Shown: positions 35,938 through 47,300, numbered from the stretch's first letter. The stretch: DNA of 64,000 nt from Brachypodium distachyon (GCF_000005505.3 NC_016131.3:23147501-23211500); one strand, 5' to 3'. The notes: generated by a model not told the origin, from the sequence alone. Made by a program: numbers and translations.

Positions 35938-38349
35938 AAAAAAGTGCATTCTTGTATGCAGGTGTTTCTCTTATGTACAAATTGGCTGCGATTATGGGCG
36001 TTGTTACAGAAGGTGCAACACAAGGAACCGATGGAATTTGGCGCCAAGCGACTAGAGTGGATCACCAGAGAGTTTATATCCCGGTTTGGGTGGCGTGCTA
36101 GCTCTAGGTTACTTAGTATGTAGACCGGTTTCATGTGTGGCCTGTCACACTTTTGGATGGTGTCATGTGTTTCAATTATCATGAATAATGTAAGACATTT
36201 GGCTGTAATAAAGCTTCCATTTTCTAAAAATAAATAAATAAAAGGTTTTCTTTGTTTGTAATCCCCTCTTCCTTTTATTTTTCAGGGTTTTGCAATTGGC
36301 AATGGCCTAACAGATCCAGGGATACAGTACAAGGCATACACTGATTTTTCGTTGGATACGGGCTTAATCACACAATCACAATTTAACAGGATTAATAAAT
36401 TAGTTCCTATTTGTGAATTTGCTGTTAAGCTTTGTGGTAATTCCTGGACTCCTGGTTAAATTTCTCTAACATCGATAGTCAGTTTAGCCTCTATCAACAA
36501 TATTTACTGTTGTTCAGAAGTGTGCTCATCTGCATCTTGGCTTGGTTATGCCCAATTTTTTTTCCAAAAAGCATGAATGTCAGCCCTGCTCTGCTACCCT
36601 ATAACATGTGTATATCGAACTTAATTTTATCTTGTTTCTTCAGCTACATCTGGCACTGTATCTTACATTGCAGCATATCTTGTTTGCAACACAATATTCA
36701 GTTCCATCAGGTCGATAACCGGGAACAAAAATGTAGGGCGGTATGCAAATCTTATTTGTTTCTTCCCCATGTTTCAAAAATCTGATTATGCATCTCAATT
36801 TTGCAGTATTATGACATCAGGAAGCCATGTGTGGGGAGCCTATGCTATGATTTCTCTAATTTGGAAAAGTTTCTCAATCTGAAATCTGTCAGACAGAGCC
36901 TGGGAGTTGGAGACATAGAGTTTGTTTCATGCAGCCCCACTGTCTACCAGGCTATGATCTTAGATTGGATGAGGAACCTTGAAGTTGGAATCCCTGAACT
37001 CCTTGAGAGCCACATCAAAGTGCTGATTTATGCCGGAGAGTATGACCTCATATGCAACTGGCTAGGTGAGTGTGTTATAACTTACAATCGCACTCTGCGA
37101 ACCACATGCTATTATTTACCTCTGTTTTGCCAGTCCATGTCAATGTTGATCTTACTTTACATTGAGAATCGCAAATGCTGTGCTTTGCCATTTAATATGT
37201 GTGCTTTGCTAACTTATGATTTGGTAGTAAAATGCAAAGAGATACTTGAAGAAATGCAACACGCTGTAGTACGCAGCACGGCACTTATATCTTCATTTGG
37301 TCAAGTATGAAATTGTGGTAAAAGCACTCTTTTGATCCATGCATGATTGACCTAGTGGAGGTTTTTTATACTTATCTAATCCTAGAAAGTCTACCTTTTA
37401 TGCTTAAATAACGGTGAAATATATGACCGTTGGATAAAATAAGTATGACAAAATATGCCCAAGGTGTTTTTCATTATTGGTTCTCCTGGTTCTAGTTGTG
37501 CTATCCTGATGTGGATGCATGATCTATTTGTGATTTTGGCAGGAAACTCAAGATGGGTAAACTCTATGGAATGGTCTGGAAAGCAAGCTTTTGTGTCCTC
37601 GACTGACAAACCCTTCATAGTTGATGGAAAAGAAGCTGGTGTTCTAAAAAGCTACGGCCCTTTGAGTTTCTTGAAGGTTAGTTCCAAAATACTCACAAAA
37701 GGGTCTTCCTATTTTTTAGACAAACCTGCATATATTCACAAATGTTCAGTATGCAAGACCAAGAAAAGCATTTCGTAAATTATAGAAATCAACTAAGATG
37801 TGTAAGCTTTACATAGAGATCAACTGTCAATGCAACGAGGATTGTTGGTCAAAATGCCTGTTGCTTATTGTGTCATACTACGTCAGTTTGCATCTTACTA
37901 TGAAACTAATTCCGACAGTCTTGGATGTCGTCAGGTCCATGATTCTGGTCACATATTACCGACGGACCAGCCAAAGGCCGCCTTGGAGATGCTCAATAGG
38001 TGGATTTGGAAATCTTTCGGACGCATCTTCAGGCTCTCACAGACTTGATTTTACCATGTAACCCACGCATTGTGTACGAGTAATATGACTTCCCTATGAA
38101 CTGCTTACTGCTGCGTGCGCATCCGTCAGGATTACCTTTGGGAAAAAGAGAAGCTTGTTGCCTTGTTGGCGACCGTCCATACTCTGACTCGTGAGGGCCT
38201 TTCTGTTCCGTTCATGTCCATGTCCGTGTGTTGCAACATCACGTAGATATGGTTTCTTCATTAAGCTTTTTGTTTGTATGTGGCAACTGGGTCTAACTAT
38301 ATGATCAGAAGGCCTGTGTTGAATGGTTCTGTAAACCGGTTCTCACTTA

Positions 38350-38571
38350 CCCCCTCCGTTTCATGATATAAGACACGCACGCATTTTAAAATTTTGTTTT
38401 GACCACCATTAGACCAACAAAATATGAATTATGTATTATAATTTTTTTACCGTCGGAAACTTCTTTCAAATATGAATTAGTGGTATAATTTTTATAACAC
38501 ATAATTCACATTTTGTTAATCTAATTGATGATCAAAGTTGGAACTCAAAATGCGTGCCTGGAACGAGGGAG
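38350..38571. mobile_element. Stowaway-like MITE downstream of the carboxypeptidase copy
   Basis: TA-CCCCCTCCGTTTCATGATA on the left and GCGTGCCTGGAACGAGGGAG-TA on the right, with long AT-rich arms (ATGAATTATG / CATAATTCACATTTTG). 222 bp. The remaining 38.57-39.12 kb holds only the likely 3' UTR of the next gene. Confidence 0.75.
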
Positions 38572-39125
38572 TAAAAAACAAGCTACCGAAAGAATTACAT
38601 GTTAAGTACGTTTGGATCCATTCCTTACTCAGCTTATCTAGGTGCCTAGATCTAGCTCCATCGGCAAGCATTTTCTGGCGGTTGCAAGCAAATGGCCACC
38701 GAAAGCTAGATTTTTTTTAGCCATACCAAATGACCAACATTGCCAAGTCATAGAGCGGTAAAGCGCAAAGCGAGGTGTAGCGTATGAAAACTGAAGAAAT
38801 TTTTATCTTCCCATCAACCAAACAGTTGCAGTGTAACTAGAACCACCACTCGATCTGTCCATTTTAACTATACCTCCAGCTTGCTGTCAAAAGAAAAAAC
38901 AAAACCAGACCCCCAGCCATCACAACACTTTCTACGAGGTACAAACAAAAAGAATGTCCATGCTGCCTACTATTTTCATCATCACAAATGTCTGCTGGGG
39001 CCTGTTTACGTTAATTGAAATGGGTCTGCAGGTAAGTTCATATGGTGGCGCCTTTTGCTCCAAGAGCTCTCCGAACAAAATTGTTAACCACCAGGAAGAA
39101 CCTCCTTTCGTTTCTTGTCTTCTGC

Positions 39126-42100
39126 TTATTCTTCTTTCTTCTCTTTCTTTAGGGTGGGCTTTTGGTACATCATTATCTGACCCAAGATTGTTCCGTTTGT
39201 CACGATGCCGATTGCCGAACCCATAAGAACTTTCCAGGAGTCAAGGATCCAGAGTACAACAACGCCAAAGAAATTATATGCAACAGACAGCCAAATTATA
39301 GTATATGTATATGTTTCACTGATTGTTCATTACTAATATCATATTCTTCTGTGAAGAGTTTTCAACATTCTGAAAGAGCACCAGATATGTTTCTTCCAAA
39401 TCTGCTTAAATCAACATGGTTTTGAATGACGAGCAAATATGGGAATTCTATATTTACTAATATTGTTTGGCTTAATTCCAGAACCATAATTAAAGCTCAT
39501 CAACAAACAAACAAACAAACAAACAAACAAACAAAATATACTCAAAAATCACAGAAATCCATCAAAATTAAGTAATGAAATCTAATCAGAACCAAAGGAT
39601 ACCACTCAACGGAGTCTTCTCCTGGATGCTGGTAAAAACTCTTACTGCAACAGAAAGAAGCATTAGGAATTAGCCAATTTTCAATACTCGATACAAGAAA
39701 GTTTTACATAGGACTGGAATGCTGCATGAATTTCTTTAACCCAAAGGTCAAAAAGTACTTAGCCAAAAAAGAATATGATTTATTCAAGTCATCAATAATG
39801 TCCATTGGAGTATTTGATATTACCCAAATTTGAACGGTGCTAGTACTTTTTAGTTTCAAAGGCATTGCCATCAGAAGTGAAAAGAATTGCAAATCAATAA
39901 AAGAATGGCTTGACAATTTATTGGCAACTATTCAAACTTACCAAGGGAACCAGCGAAGTTCATGAAGCAAGTCAGAAAGCTCAGCTCGCCAGTGCTCTTA
40001 TTCTGCACAAGACCAACGACCATTTTATATTATAACTCGTCTCTTCACATGAAATAAGCTTCTGAAATTGTCGTACTAAAAGAAGATTATTATAAAGTGC
40101 CAGTTAACAGCATATTTGATGTCAATATTCAGGTGATAAGAATAAACTTCCTATAGAAAAATAAAACAGGCATGTAGGATATAGCTTGCAGGGATAAGCA
40201 ATTTGGGTCATTATTATTTTATCAAATAATGACTATACCATTTATGTTGGCTCTGGGCAAAATCTTGTTGAGCTTTCTATTATGCTTATTAAATATATCA
40301 ATTATCAAATTGCTTATAAACTTCCCAAGTTGGTACTGATTGTCTCTGTAGAAACTACTAGTGTGCGACTCTTCTCCTCCACTAAGTATGTGAAAAAGAA
40401 GCCAAGAGATAAAATGGGGCTGCAATATTTGAATGGCTACATGGTTACGTTTATTGAGTGATAATTCCTCATGTAAGTTAAAGAAGATGCCAGTATATCA
40501 TGCTTCCAGACCATGATGAATACACCATTCATTTTAATTTGTACACCCAATCTTTAAGTCTGGGGACTGCCACTGGTAGCTTGGTGCTGTAAGATGCAAT
40601 AGAAAATAAACGAAATACCGTGAAATTTGTCCATATCTGCGGTACTCTAGCACAAAAGAATATGGCATGCTGCGAAGCCTGCAAAATATGTTTACACACA
40701 AGATCAAAAGACAAGCTCCATACACAACTTTATCAAGTGTTATACAAAAAAAATCCCACTTGCCACTTACATAAAGGATTTCAAAAAGACCTGGATCAAT
40801 TTTTCCTGCCAGAACTGTTGGAGCTAATCCACAATATCTAAGAAACCACTGTTTAGGGAAAGCAGGTAAATAAGTACTAAAATAAGCATATTGTTAATTA
40901 AACTATGTGGTCAAAATAATGTTTGTATTGCCATATTGTGGTTACCCATACATAAGTAGAACTGTAATAAACTCATGGAAAACAAGGATACATCAAAGCT
41001 TTCATCCATGTTTTGCTTCCCATAGGAGGTGAGTAATAGTAAATGATTACAATCAAGATAATTGCTGCAAGCAAAAGAGACATCGGTTAAGAAGATTGAC
41101 TAATATTTCCTATACAACCTTATCAACAGAAAGATAGCAATGATATTTCACCTACTCTGCACTAAACACATTAGGTCAAAAACAAACCTTGGATCAACAG
41201 AAAAGCAAGCTCTCCATAAGCTGAAAAGGGAAGTCCTTTATGAATACAATATGCCAGAGCAATTGTGTAGCCAATGAGCTCAAGCTCAAAGGATGCTACA
41301 CTAAGTCCTCTAACACTTCCATGCTTTAAAATCTTTAATATCTGCAACAAAAAGAAACCTAATCAAGGTCGAACATAAAAAACAGAAGGTTATCTATCCT
41401 ACAATAGAAGCAACAATTCACGTAAATGATAAACAGGAAAAAAAATCTTGCAATTGAACCACGCTTTACTTTTTATAGTGCTTATTAACACAATTTGAGA
41501 AATAGCCAAGTGTGTATTCATTCAGTAAGAAGTCATTGATGTCATCCAATACGATAGATTTTGTTGGCACAGCCCTCCGGCGACACACGCCGAGCAGCCC
41601 TCCGGTGAAACGAACGCCGGATGACGGAAGGAGACGAACTCGAGACACAAGTATTTCCGGCGACATACGCCTCGGCGCACAAACGCCTCCGCCGACGAAC
41701 GGCTTCTCTTTACTCAAATTGGGCACATACCCATACCTCGCGCACATATGTACAAGGACTCGACCCTACATGACGGCAGCCCCGGCAACCACCAGGGGCA
41801 CACCCACACGAGAGACTACTGGAGACTACATTTTTCTCCTAGCTACTACTCTCTACACAGCTCTCTAAGCAGTACGGGCTTTATACACGGGCCAAGCACA
41901 TGCGCACGCACGCACGCTGCCCACCTCGCTCGCCTGGCCGCGCGCACTACGCGCTCCAACACGCACGACGCGGCTGCCTCCAACAGCCAGCAACGGTCCC
42001 TACTGCATGCAGCCAACTTGGTCCACACGCCTGAGCAACAAACTCATGCATGCCACTAACCACTAGTCTAATCAAGATTACCACTAACAGATTTGTTCCC

Positions 42101-43924
42101 TAGATCATAAACCACCTCTCCTATGATGATGATGGCAACAGCCCAACCATGTTTTTGTGCTTGTCATCTTCACGGCAGGTGGAAGATTTGACCGATCATT
42201 AAATAGGACTCATAATGCTCCAGCTAAGATTGATGAATAACTCTAAACTTCTGCAGATATAGCTAAGCATGTCACACCTACCACATCAGCATCACACACT
42301 ATCTTCTGTAAGCCTATAAGAACATTTCCACCACTACACATCTCCAGTTCTCCACCTTGTTAATTAAGCCTTTGCTTGCAGCAGAGTATGTGAATAAAGT
42401 GGTTGATTATTAAGCATCGGAAATTTTCTGTCAGGGGGGCTACTATCATTCTACCGTCTTCGAAGCACAAACAAGTCAGCACTCCTTTCTACTAACAATC
42501 CATTTACTATGTGCACAGCACAAGTTGTTCCACTAAACTTTTGCAATACTCATAAACTAACAACCCAATCTCATTGCTGCACCCTCAAGGCATGATTGCG
42601 TGGCTGATCCTTGGTACTGCAAGGGTTAGTGCCAGAAGGTCAGAAAAACAACACGAAGCATGCCAAACCACAACAAAACGACAAACATAAACTTACACGT
42701 GTCTTTGTGTTTTAATTCATCTCCAAAATTAGGCACAAAACACAGTGCATTAAAACAAGCTACCTATATCATACACAAGACTGTCATGTCTCCATGAGAA
42801 AAGGTGAAGAAGCAAACCCCTCCACAACATCAAATTAGTTCTTAATTCCTCACGCTAGGTACAGGAACCTGAGGGAGCTTGGTGACAGTGGACGTAGCGA
42901 TGATGAAGTACCCAAGAACTGAAGACAAGCATGGCAGTAGGGAGCCCATTGAAGGGATCTTAACATCCTGCAATGCTAACAGGATGTACCCTATGTCCAT
43001 TCTGAATGGTGTCACACTAGCTGATCTCTTTATATTTCTCAGCTCCAAGGTCTCCAAACTTTGGAAACCTGGCAGCGGCTGGATTTCTGTCGTAGGCTTT
43101 CGCACACAACAAGCCATCAAGGATGAAGGTTTCCTTGAAAGTTTACTGGTAGCTGTGGAGGTTGTAGAACAAATTTTCCTGTGGACTGGCCAGGATTGCA
43201 AGTGCGGCAATGCGCCAATTGCAGTGTCAGAGCAGAGGATGGGGAGCCCGGAAATCATGTTCACCAGTCAATTTCTAGATTGAAGCCAGTGGCTGAGAAG
43301 TGAGAACTGCAAATGCGTCTGAAATGGGAGGATTTTGATTCTCATGGGCAAGAAAGGATTTGCAACATTCTGTGCCAACACATACACAATCACAAGGATC
43401 ACACTGCCATCCAGCAAGCAAACAAATAACTCCAGAGGTAGCTTCTCGATTTCCTGGTTCTTTTGCCGAGCCCTGCCAAGGTCACAGCAAAGCTAGGAGA
43501 CCCGACAAACAGCTTTTTATGCATAATTTCGCACGCCATGCTCACGCAAGTCACGCAAAAAGAACATGGGATCCTCCTCAGGCTCTCACCCACCACCAGA
43601 CGAGCCCACAGATCAAAACACACAAAGAGAACGCGAAGTCTTTCGACTCATATGGTACAATTAACTACAGGGGGGAGAGGTTGGAATCTCGAGAAATCAA
43701 GGCAGGTTACCTAATTAGGCCAGGCGATTAAGACAAGAACAAACCTGAGGGAGCTTGACGGTGGTAGAGGCGGCGACGATGCAGTAGCCGAGGAGCTTGG
43801 AGACAAGCGGGAGGAGGCAGTCCTTTTCAGGGATCTTGGTGTCCGCGAGCGCCGAGAGGACGCACCCGAAGTTCATGCCCAGGATCTCCAGCTCCATCGT
43901 CCCCAGATCCCCCCACATCACCAT
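39126..43924 (-). CDS. MPDU1: Mannose-P-dolichol utilization defect 1 (MPDU1/SL15) homolog, PQ-loop membrane protein
   Basis: Eight coding exons on the minus strand: 43924-43745, 41341-41188, 41064-40992, 40837-40771, 40678-40619, 40002-39942, 39644-39603 and 39229-39126. Phases agree throughout and give 246 residues, or 237 if translation starts at the second ATG (43897, [11 protein letters not shown]). Exon 1 encodes [20 protein letters not shown] and the first PQ motif (TTVKLPQ). Exons 2-3 give [20 protein letters not shown] and [14 protein letters not shown]. Exon 5 gives the second PQ motif ([20 protein letters not shown]). Exons 6-8 give [31 protein letters not shown] and [20 protein letters not shown], followed by a lysine-rich tail (KKEKKEE), possibly an ER-retention signal. 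In animals MPDU1 is needed to use dolichol-P-mannose and dolichol-P-glucose at the ER. Intron 1 (2.4 kb) contains a diverged exon-1 copy and a solo LTR. Confidence 0.92.
39501..39535. repeat. (CAAA)n microsatellite
   Basis: About eight CAAA units, located between the last two exons (intron 7) of MPDU1. Confidence 0.95.
41562..42089 (-). mobile_element. 528-bp solo LTR (Copia-like) in MPDU1 intron 1
   Basis: The plus strand starts TGTTGGCACAGCC and ends CCACTAACA, with GATTT on both sides (41557-41561 and 42090-42094), a 5-bp target duplication typical of LTR retrotransposons. Read on the minus strand it runs TGTTAGTGG ... GCCAACA and has a TATA-like TATAAAG at 41885-41879, so the LTR promoter points in the gene's own direction. 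There are no internal retroelement sequences, so it is a solo LTR left by recombination. The Copia assignment rests only on length and termini. Confidence 0.78.
42869..43000 (-). other. Diverged duplicate of MPDU1 exon 1, possible alternative first exon
   Basis: Minus-strand frame [20 protein letters not shown] ... [13 protein letters not shown], 44 codons. It aligns with MPDU1 exon 1 ([20 protein letters not shown] ... [13 protein letters not shown]) at about half the positions. It ends at the same codon with a donor in the same phase (CTCCCTCAG|GTTCCT, compared with CTCCCTCAG|GTTTGT). It lies between exon 1 and exon 2, so splicing to exon 2 at 41341 would give an in-frame protein with a different N-terminus. 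The frame is open further upstream to 43264, so the start could be earlier. It is either an alternative first exon or a decaying tandem duplicate. Confidence 0.7.
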
Positions 43925-44233
43925 GCTAACCTCCCTCTTCCTCGATTCGCCCTCCTCTCCGACGAGTGAACTTTTACCGGCGTCCCGAGTTCGACGGCGG
44001 TAGCTCTCTCCCCTCTTCTTCTCCGGCGTTGCCTGCGCTGCTGCTCGGTCTCCCGTGGCCGCGCAGGATAGAGTTGCCGTGGAGAGGGAGGAACTGTGAT
44101 TCCCCTCAGGCCTGAGCTTCTCAATTGGGCCAAAAGCGCCCGTGAGGTTCACTTGGCCCATATCATTTTTTAAGGAACTTGGCGCATATCGTTTTTTAGA
44201 GGAACTTAGGCCCATATCTTGCTACCTGATGTA

Positions 44234-44314
44234 CTCCTCCGATTATAAATTGTTGGTATTGTTTTAGTTCAAATTTGTATTGAAACAATGATAAGAATTT
44301 AAAATTGGAGAGAG
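44234..44314. mobile_element. Stowaway MITE just upstream of MPDU1
   Basis: TA-CTCCTCCGATTATAAATTG on the left, ATTTAAAATTGGAGAGAG-TA on the right. The core GTTTTAGTTCAAATTTGTAT is the family of 26006. About 310 bp 5' of the MPDU1 start. Confidence 0.75.
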
Positions 44315-44321
44315 TATCTAA

Positions 44322-44552
44322 GGGTGTGTTTGGTTTGAGCCCACACTGGTCCTACCAAAATTTGACAAGCTAAATAATTGGTTGTAGTTTTGGTTGTTCT
44401 TGAATTGGCCAACTTTGGCCAAAATATTAAACTAGAGTTGGCTAAAAAAAGTTGACTTGCCAAATAGTTGGCAATGATCCAAACAACCACCAAATTTTGG
44501 TCAATGGTCAAAATTTGGCATGACACACATTGGAAGCAAATCAAACACACCC
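44322..44552. mobile_element. Tourist-like MITE with TAA target duplication
   Basis: GGGTGTGTTTGGTTTGAGCC at the left, AAGCAAATCAAACACACCC at the right, TAA at 44319-44321 and 44553-44555. The interior is full of TTGGCCAA- and CCAAATTTTGG-type words. Confidence 0.85.
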
Positions 44553-44850
44553 TAAATACGAAAGTCTGGAAGGCAGTTCCCCCTAAAAAAGAAAACCAAA
44601 GTCTGGATCATGAATAGTGCCAGGCAACAGCCGACTGCATAACCAATACATTCCATTCTCTGGGATAAACTGGCCATAAATGTCCAGATCTATGCCATTG
44701 ACGACCACCGACAAGAAATCTATTTCAGTCTAAGTAGGTACCAACACTTGTGCAACCCATGCCCGTCACATTTTTCCCGGGCGAACCTGCACACTCAACT
44801 GAGGGAAGGAGGAGATGGCTGATTGTTGCCCCTCATCCCCAACATGTACT

Positions 44851-45170
44851 CCTGCATCGGTGTTGGGTCGTGATCTTTGTGATGCGGGATACTCGATTGA
44901 GGAGGCGCGTCAGGTGGTGCAATCCCATTTTGGGGTTCTGCATACTTCTGCATCGGTGTTCCGCCGTGATCTCTGTGATGCGGGATACTCGATTGAGGAG
45001 GCACGTGAGGCGGTGGCATCCCATTCAATATTATGCGTACTTCTGCATCTCATGATCTCTGTGATGCGGGATACTCGACCGAGGAGGCGCGTGAGGCGGT
45101 GGCATCAAATTTTGCGGTTATGCTTCAGGATGATCGGGAGATTCATTCGGAAGTGTGGCTGATCGGCGAG
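44851..45170 (+). repeat. Triplicated 95-96-bp unit encoding a UBA-like helix motif
   Basis: Three head-to-tail units begin at 44851, 44947 and 45042. Units 1 and 2 are in one frame (from the ATG at 44815), each encoding RDLCDAGYSIEEARQ/EA-V with minor changes. Unit 3 has a 9-bp deletion and sits one base out of phase because unit 2 is 95 bp to unit 3. In its own frame it reads SHDLCDAGYSTEEAREAVAS, followed by FAVMLQDDREIHSEVWLIGE and a stop. The repeated GYSxEEAREAV looks like one helix of a UBA domain, but that is a weak match. It is probably a fragment of a larger gene or element, since no full gene context is present. Confidence 0.6.
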
Positions 45171-45680
45171 CAGAGGGCGGCGAATGGTAACTAGTGGCTC
45201 TATCGAGGCATCAGATCAATTATGTTTTCCTTTCTTACAAGTGTCACATAAGATTGTTATTGATTTGTCATTTAGAGGAGAAAAAGAAGTAAGAGAACGA
45301 TACATTCTATTGTTGAATCCTTTCACATAATTGAGCCATTATTCACCTTGCTTTGCTTCTTGGCGCTTTTTGCAGAGTTACGTTGATTCGGTCATGGCCA
45401 CAGAAGCAGAATCCGAATGTGGATTCAATTAAGGGTAAATTAAATATGTTTTGAACAATGAAGGAACACCTTCTGCTAACAACCTCTTTGGGAATCATCG
45501 TTTCATTTCATTTAGTAGAAATGAAATGAAATGATGTTTTTGGTAGGAGTTCATTTGATTGAATTTGAATTCCTTGTTCAAAAATCATGTTTGTCTATCA
45601 CATGAATTCGTAGAATGAGAGACAATTCCAAAAAATGATGGCTTTTAGAGAGAAATTGGTATTATAGTGCAATTTCATGA

Positions 45681-46495
45681 AATTTGGAAGAAATTGCATG
45701 GCGGGTCCTTAAACTTGGCAGGTATATTCAGTTCCATCCATTAACTTGCAAACTTGAAAAACGAGACCTTAAACTTGGCACGCCGATTCATTTTAGTCCA
45801 ATCGACGAATTCGGGCTAAATTCGGCCATGTTGGTGGCTAATGTGGACATTGTTGGTTCGGGCGGGTTCTTTCGCGAATTTTTGGGCGATGAAATCTTCC
45901 ATTTTAACCCTTTGGAAGAGCTAGATCTCGAACCCATGGTCTAGCCCTCGCTTGGAGGAGGTGATAACTGCGATATTTTCACAAAATACCCTTCCTCATC
46001 CTCTGGCTATCCTCCCTGTGGCCACGATATGCTCTCATCCTCTAGGGCCAAGTGATAGAGTCGCCTCTCTCGCTGGTGAACCCACTTCGGCCCTACATCG
46101 GCGACGTTCTCGTGATCGGTGGCGGCCAAGGGAACGGGGGAGGCGACGGGGGCGGTGGTGTTGACTACTATACGACGAAGCAGCTGATGGCACTTCTGAA
46201 CCATCGGTTCAAGATTTTGAAGGATTTGGCTTTGTGGACCGGGTACGATACCTAACTCTTCATGGGGTTAAACGGATACTCCATCGCCTGAAAATTTGCA
46301 AAAAGGACTCCTTATGCCAGCCATGTCTACATTAGTTGCCAGCGTAGCCGAATTAATCATGAATTCGTTGATTTGGACTAAAATGAACTAATTTGTCAAG
46401 TTTAAGGTCTCGTTTTTAAAGTTTGCAAGTTAATGGATGAAACTGAACATGCCTGCCAAGTTTGAGGATCTGGCATGTAATTTCTTCTGAAATTT
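45681..46495. mobile_element. Non-autonomous DNA transposon with about 165-bp TIRs
   Basis: Left arm 45681-45845 and right arm 46330-46495 are inverted repeats of about 80 percent identity. They include GAAATTGCATGGCGGGTCCT / reverse GAAATTACATGCCAGATCCT, then TTAACTTGCAAACTT, AACGAGACCTTAAACTTG and TTCATTTTAGTCCAA. The 480-bp interior is GC-rich (GGGGGAGGCGACGGGGGCGG at about 46135) and has a short frame ending KQLMALLNHRFKILKDLALW, which I do not recognise. Long TIRs around a GC-rich insert suggest a Mutator-like or Pack-MULE element; no target duplication was confirmed. Confidence 0.65.
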
Positions 46496-46589
46496 GAGAT
46501 TGATTTCTTGTGGTTAATTCCATGCCTACCAAATAAGTTAGTTTCTAAAATTCAAAATGAATTTCAGAATTCTGTGCCCAAATGATGGG

Positions 46590-47010
46590 TGCCAGACAAG
46601 CCGTAGCCGTGGCACCAATCGAGTGGGCAAAACCAGATGAATGAAGGTTGGGTCAAACAAAATACCGATGGAAACTTTACATGACGCTGGTGAGACGGAG
46701 CAGGAATGGACCATTATGGGCAACCTGTGCTATCTGCAATATCTCTAGAAGCTGAATTATCAACGAGCTGGAGGCCGAGATCGATCAAGGTATTGCAACC
46801 TGGTCGAAGAGGTGAAGCGCCTCATTGCTTCACCAAGAGAGATTAAGATCACCAAGATTTCATCGTTCCCAGAATAGGAGCAACTTAACCGCTGATGCGA
46901 GGTCGAGCCGACGTACTACTTACTGGCTGGGGTGTAATCCGCTTCCGGATACCCCAGATCTAACCCTCATGTGATCAATAATACCTTTCTTTTGCGCAAA
47001 AAAAATAAAT
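46590..47010 (+). pseudogene. LINE 3' relic with RNase H-like remnant and poly(A)
   Basis: GGTTGGGTCAAACAAAATAC reads WVKQNTDGNF, the start of the RNase H-like (RVT_3) domain at the C-terminus of plant LINE ORF2. It is followed by frameshifted ELEAEIDQGIATWSKR-like sequence. The segment ends GATCAATAATACCTTTCTTT and an A-rich tail at 46997-47010. Heavily decayed; the left end is not defined. Confidence 0.45.
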
Positions 47011-47179
47011 ACATACTTATATAAATGCAAGCATTAGTTCTAATTTTTACATATTTTTATAAGCGACCCATTAATCGCTGGAGAACATAGTAAGAGAAAA
47101 ATCAGATGTCCCAACGTTGTTTAAGAGAATAGTTTGTCATATAGGCGATTATATGGTGCATACACAACAGAAACTATGA

Positions 47180-47300
47180 AATAAAATCTATTTACATGGA
47201 AAAGCAAAATGCCTGGCTGGATTTGGATATTGAAAATATGAAATAAATTTATTTAAATGGAAAAGCAAAATGCCTGTCCGCATTTGGATACCATGGCTGC
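47180..47300. repeat. Tandem duplication, about 65-bp unit
   Basis: ACTATGAAATAAAATCTATT ... GGATTTGGATA is repeated as ATATGAAATAAATTTATTTA ... GCATTTGGATA. Both contain ACATGGAAAAGCAAAATGCC or a one-base variant. The surrounding 47.3-48.6 kb is AT-rich with no supportable gene. Confidence 0.65.

Larger units (their letters stand above)
29126..36239 (+). mobile_element. Near full-length L1-type LINE inserted in intron 4 of the carboxypeptidase copy
   Basis: About 7.1 kb, flanked by AAAAGGTTTTCTT at 29113-29125 and 36240-36252, a 13-bp target duplication. The intact paralog has the uninterrupted counterpart TATAAAAGGGTTTTCGTTG in its intron 4. The 3' end is AGCTTCCATTTTCTAAAAAT followed by (AAAT)n, typical of plant L1 retroposons. 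It carries ORF1 (gag-like) and ORF2 (endonuclease/RT), both damaged. It sits in the same orientation as the host pseudogene. Confidence 0.9.
28890..38048 (+). pseudogene. Truncated duplicate of the carboxypeptidase gene (exons 4-9), split by a LINE
   Basis: Copies of exons 4-9 lie at 28923-29066, 36286-36436, 36644-36732, 36807-37065, 37543-37676 and 37935-38048. Exons 4-8 have exactly the same lengths as in the intact gene (144, 151, 89, 259, 134 nt), open frames and intact GT-AG borders. Exons 1-3, including signal peptide and oxyanion motif, are missing. The catalytic serine motif has changed from GESYAG to GESYEG, while the aspartate ([11 protein letters not shown]) and histidine (HDSGHILPTDQP) motifs remain. 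Exon 9 has small indels that shift the frame and end it at a different place. Intron 3 has lost about 90 bp before exon 4. A 7.1-kb LINE sits in intron 4. The homology to the intact locus continues about 270 bp past the stop. Without a start or signal peptide it is presumably non-functional. Confidence 0.9.

Noticed and set aside
29100..36240. Possible fused or novel large gene from the long frames at 29.1-32.5 kb
   Set aside because: Zinc-knuckle, DUF4283, endonuclease, RT and zf-RVT order, a 13-bp target duplication and an (AAAT)n tail show that it is an L1-type LINE.
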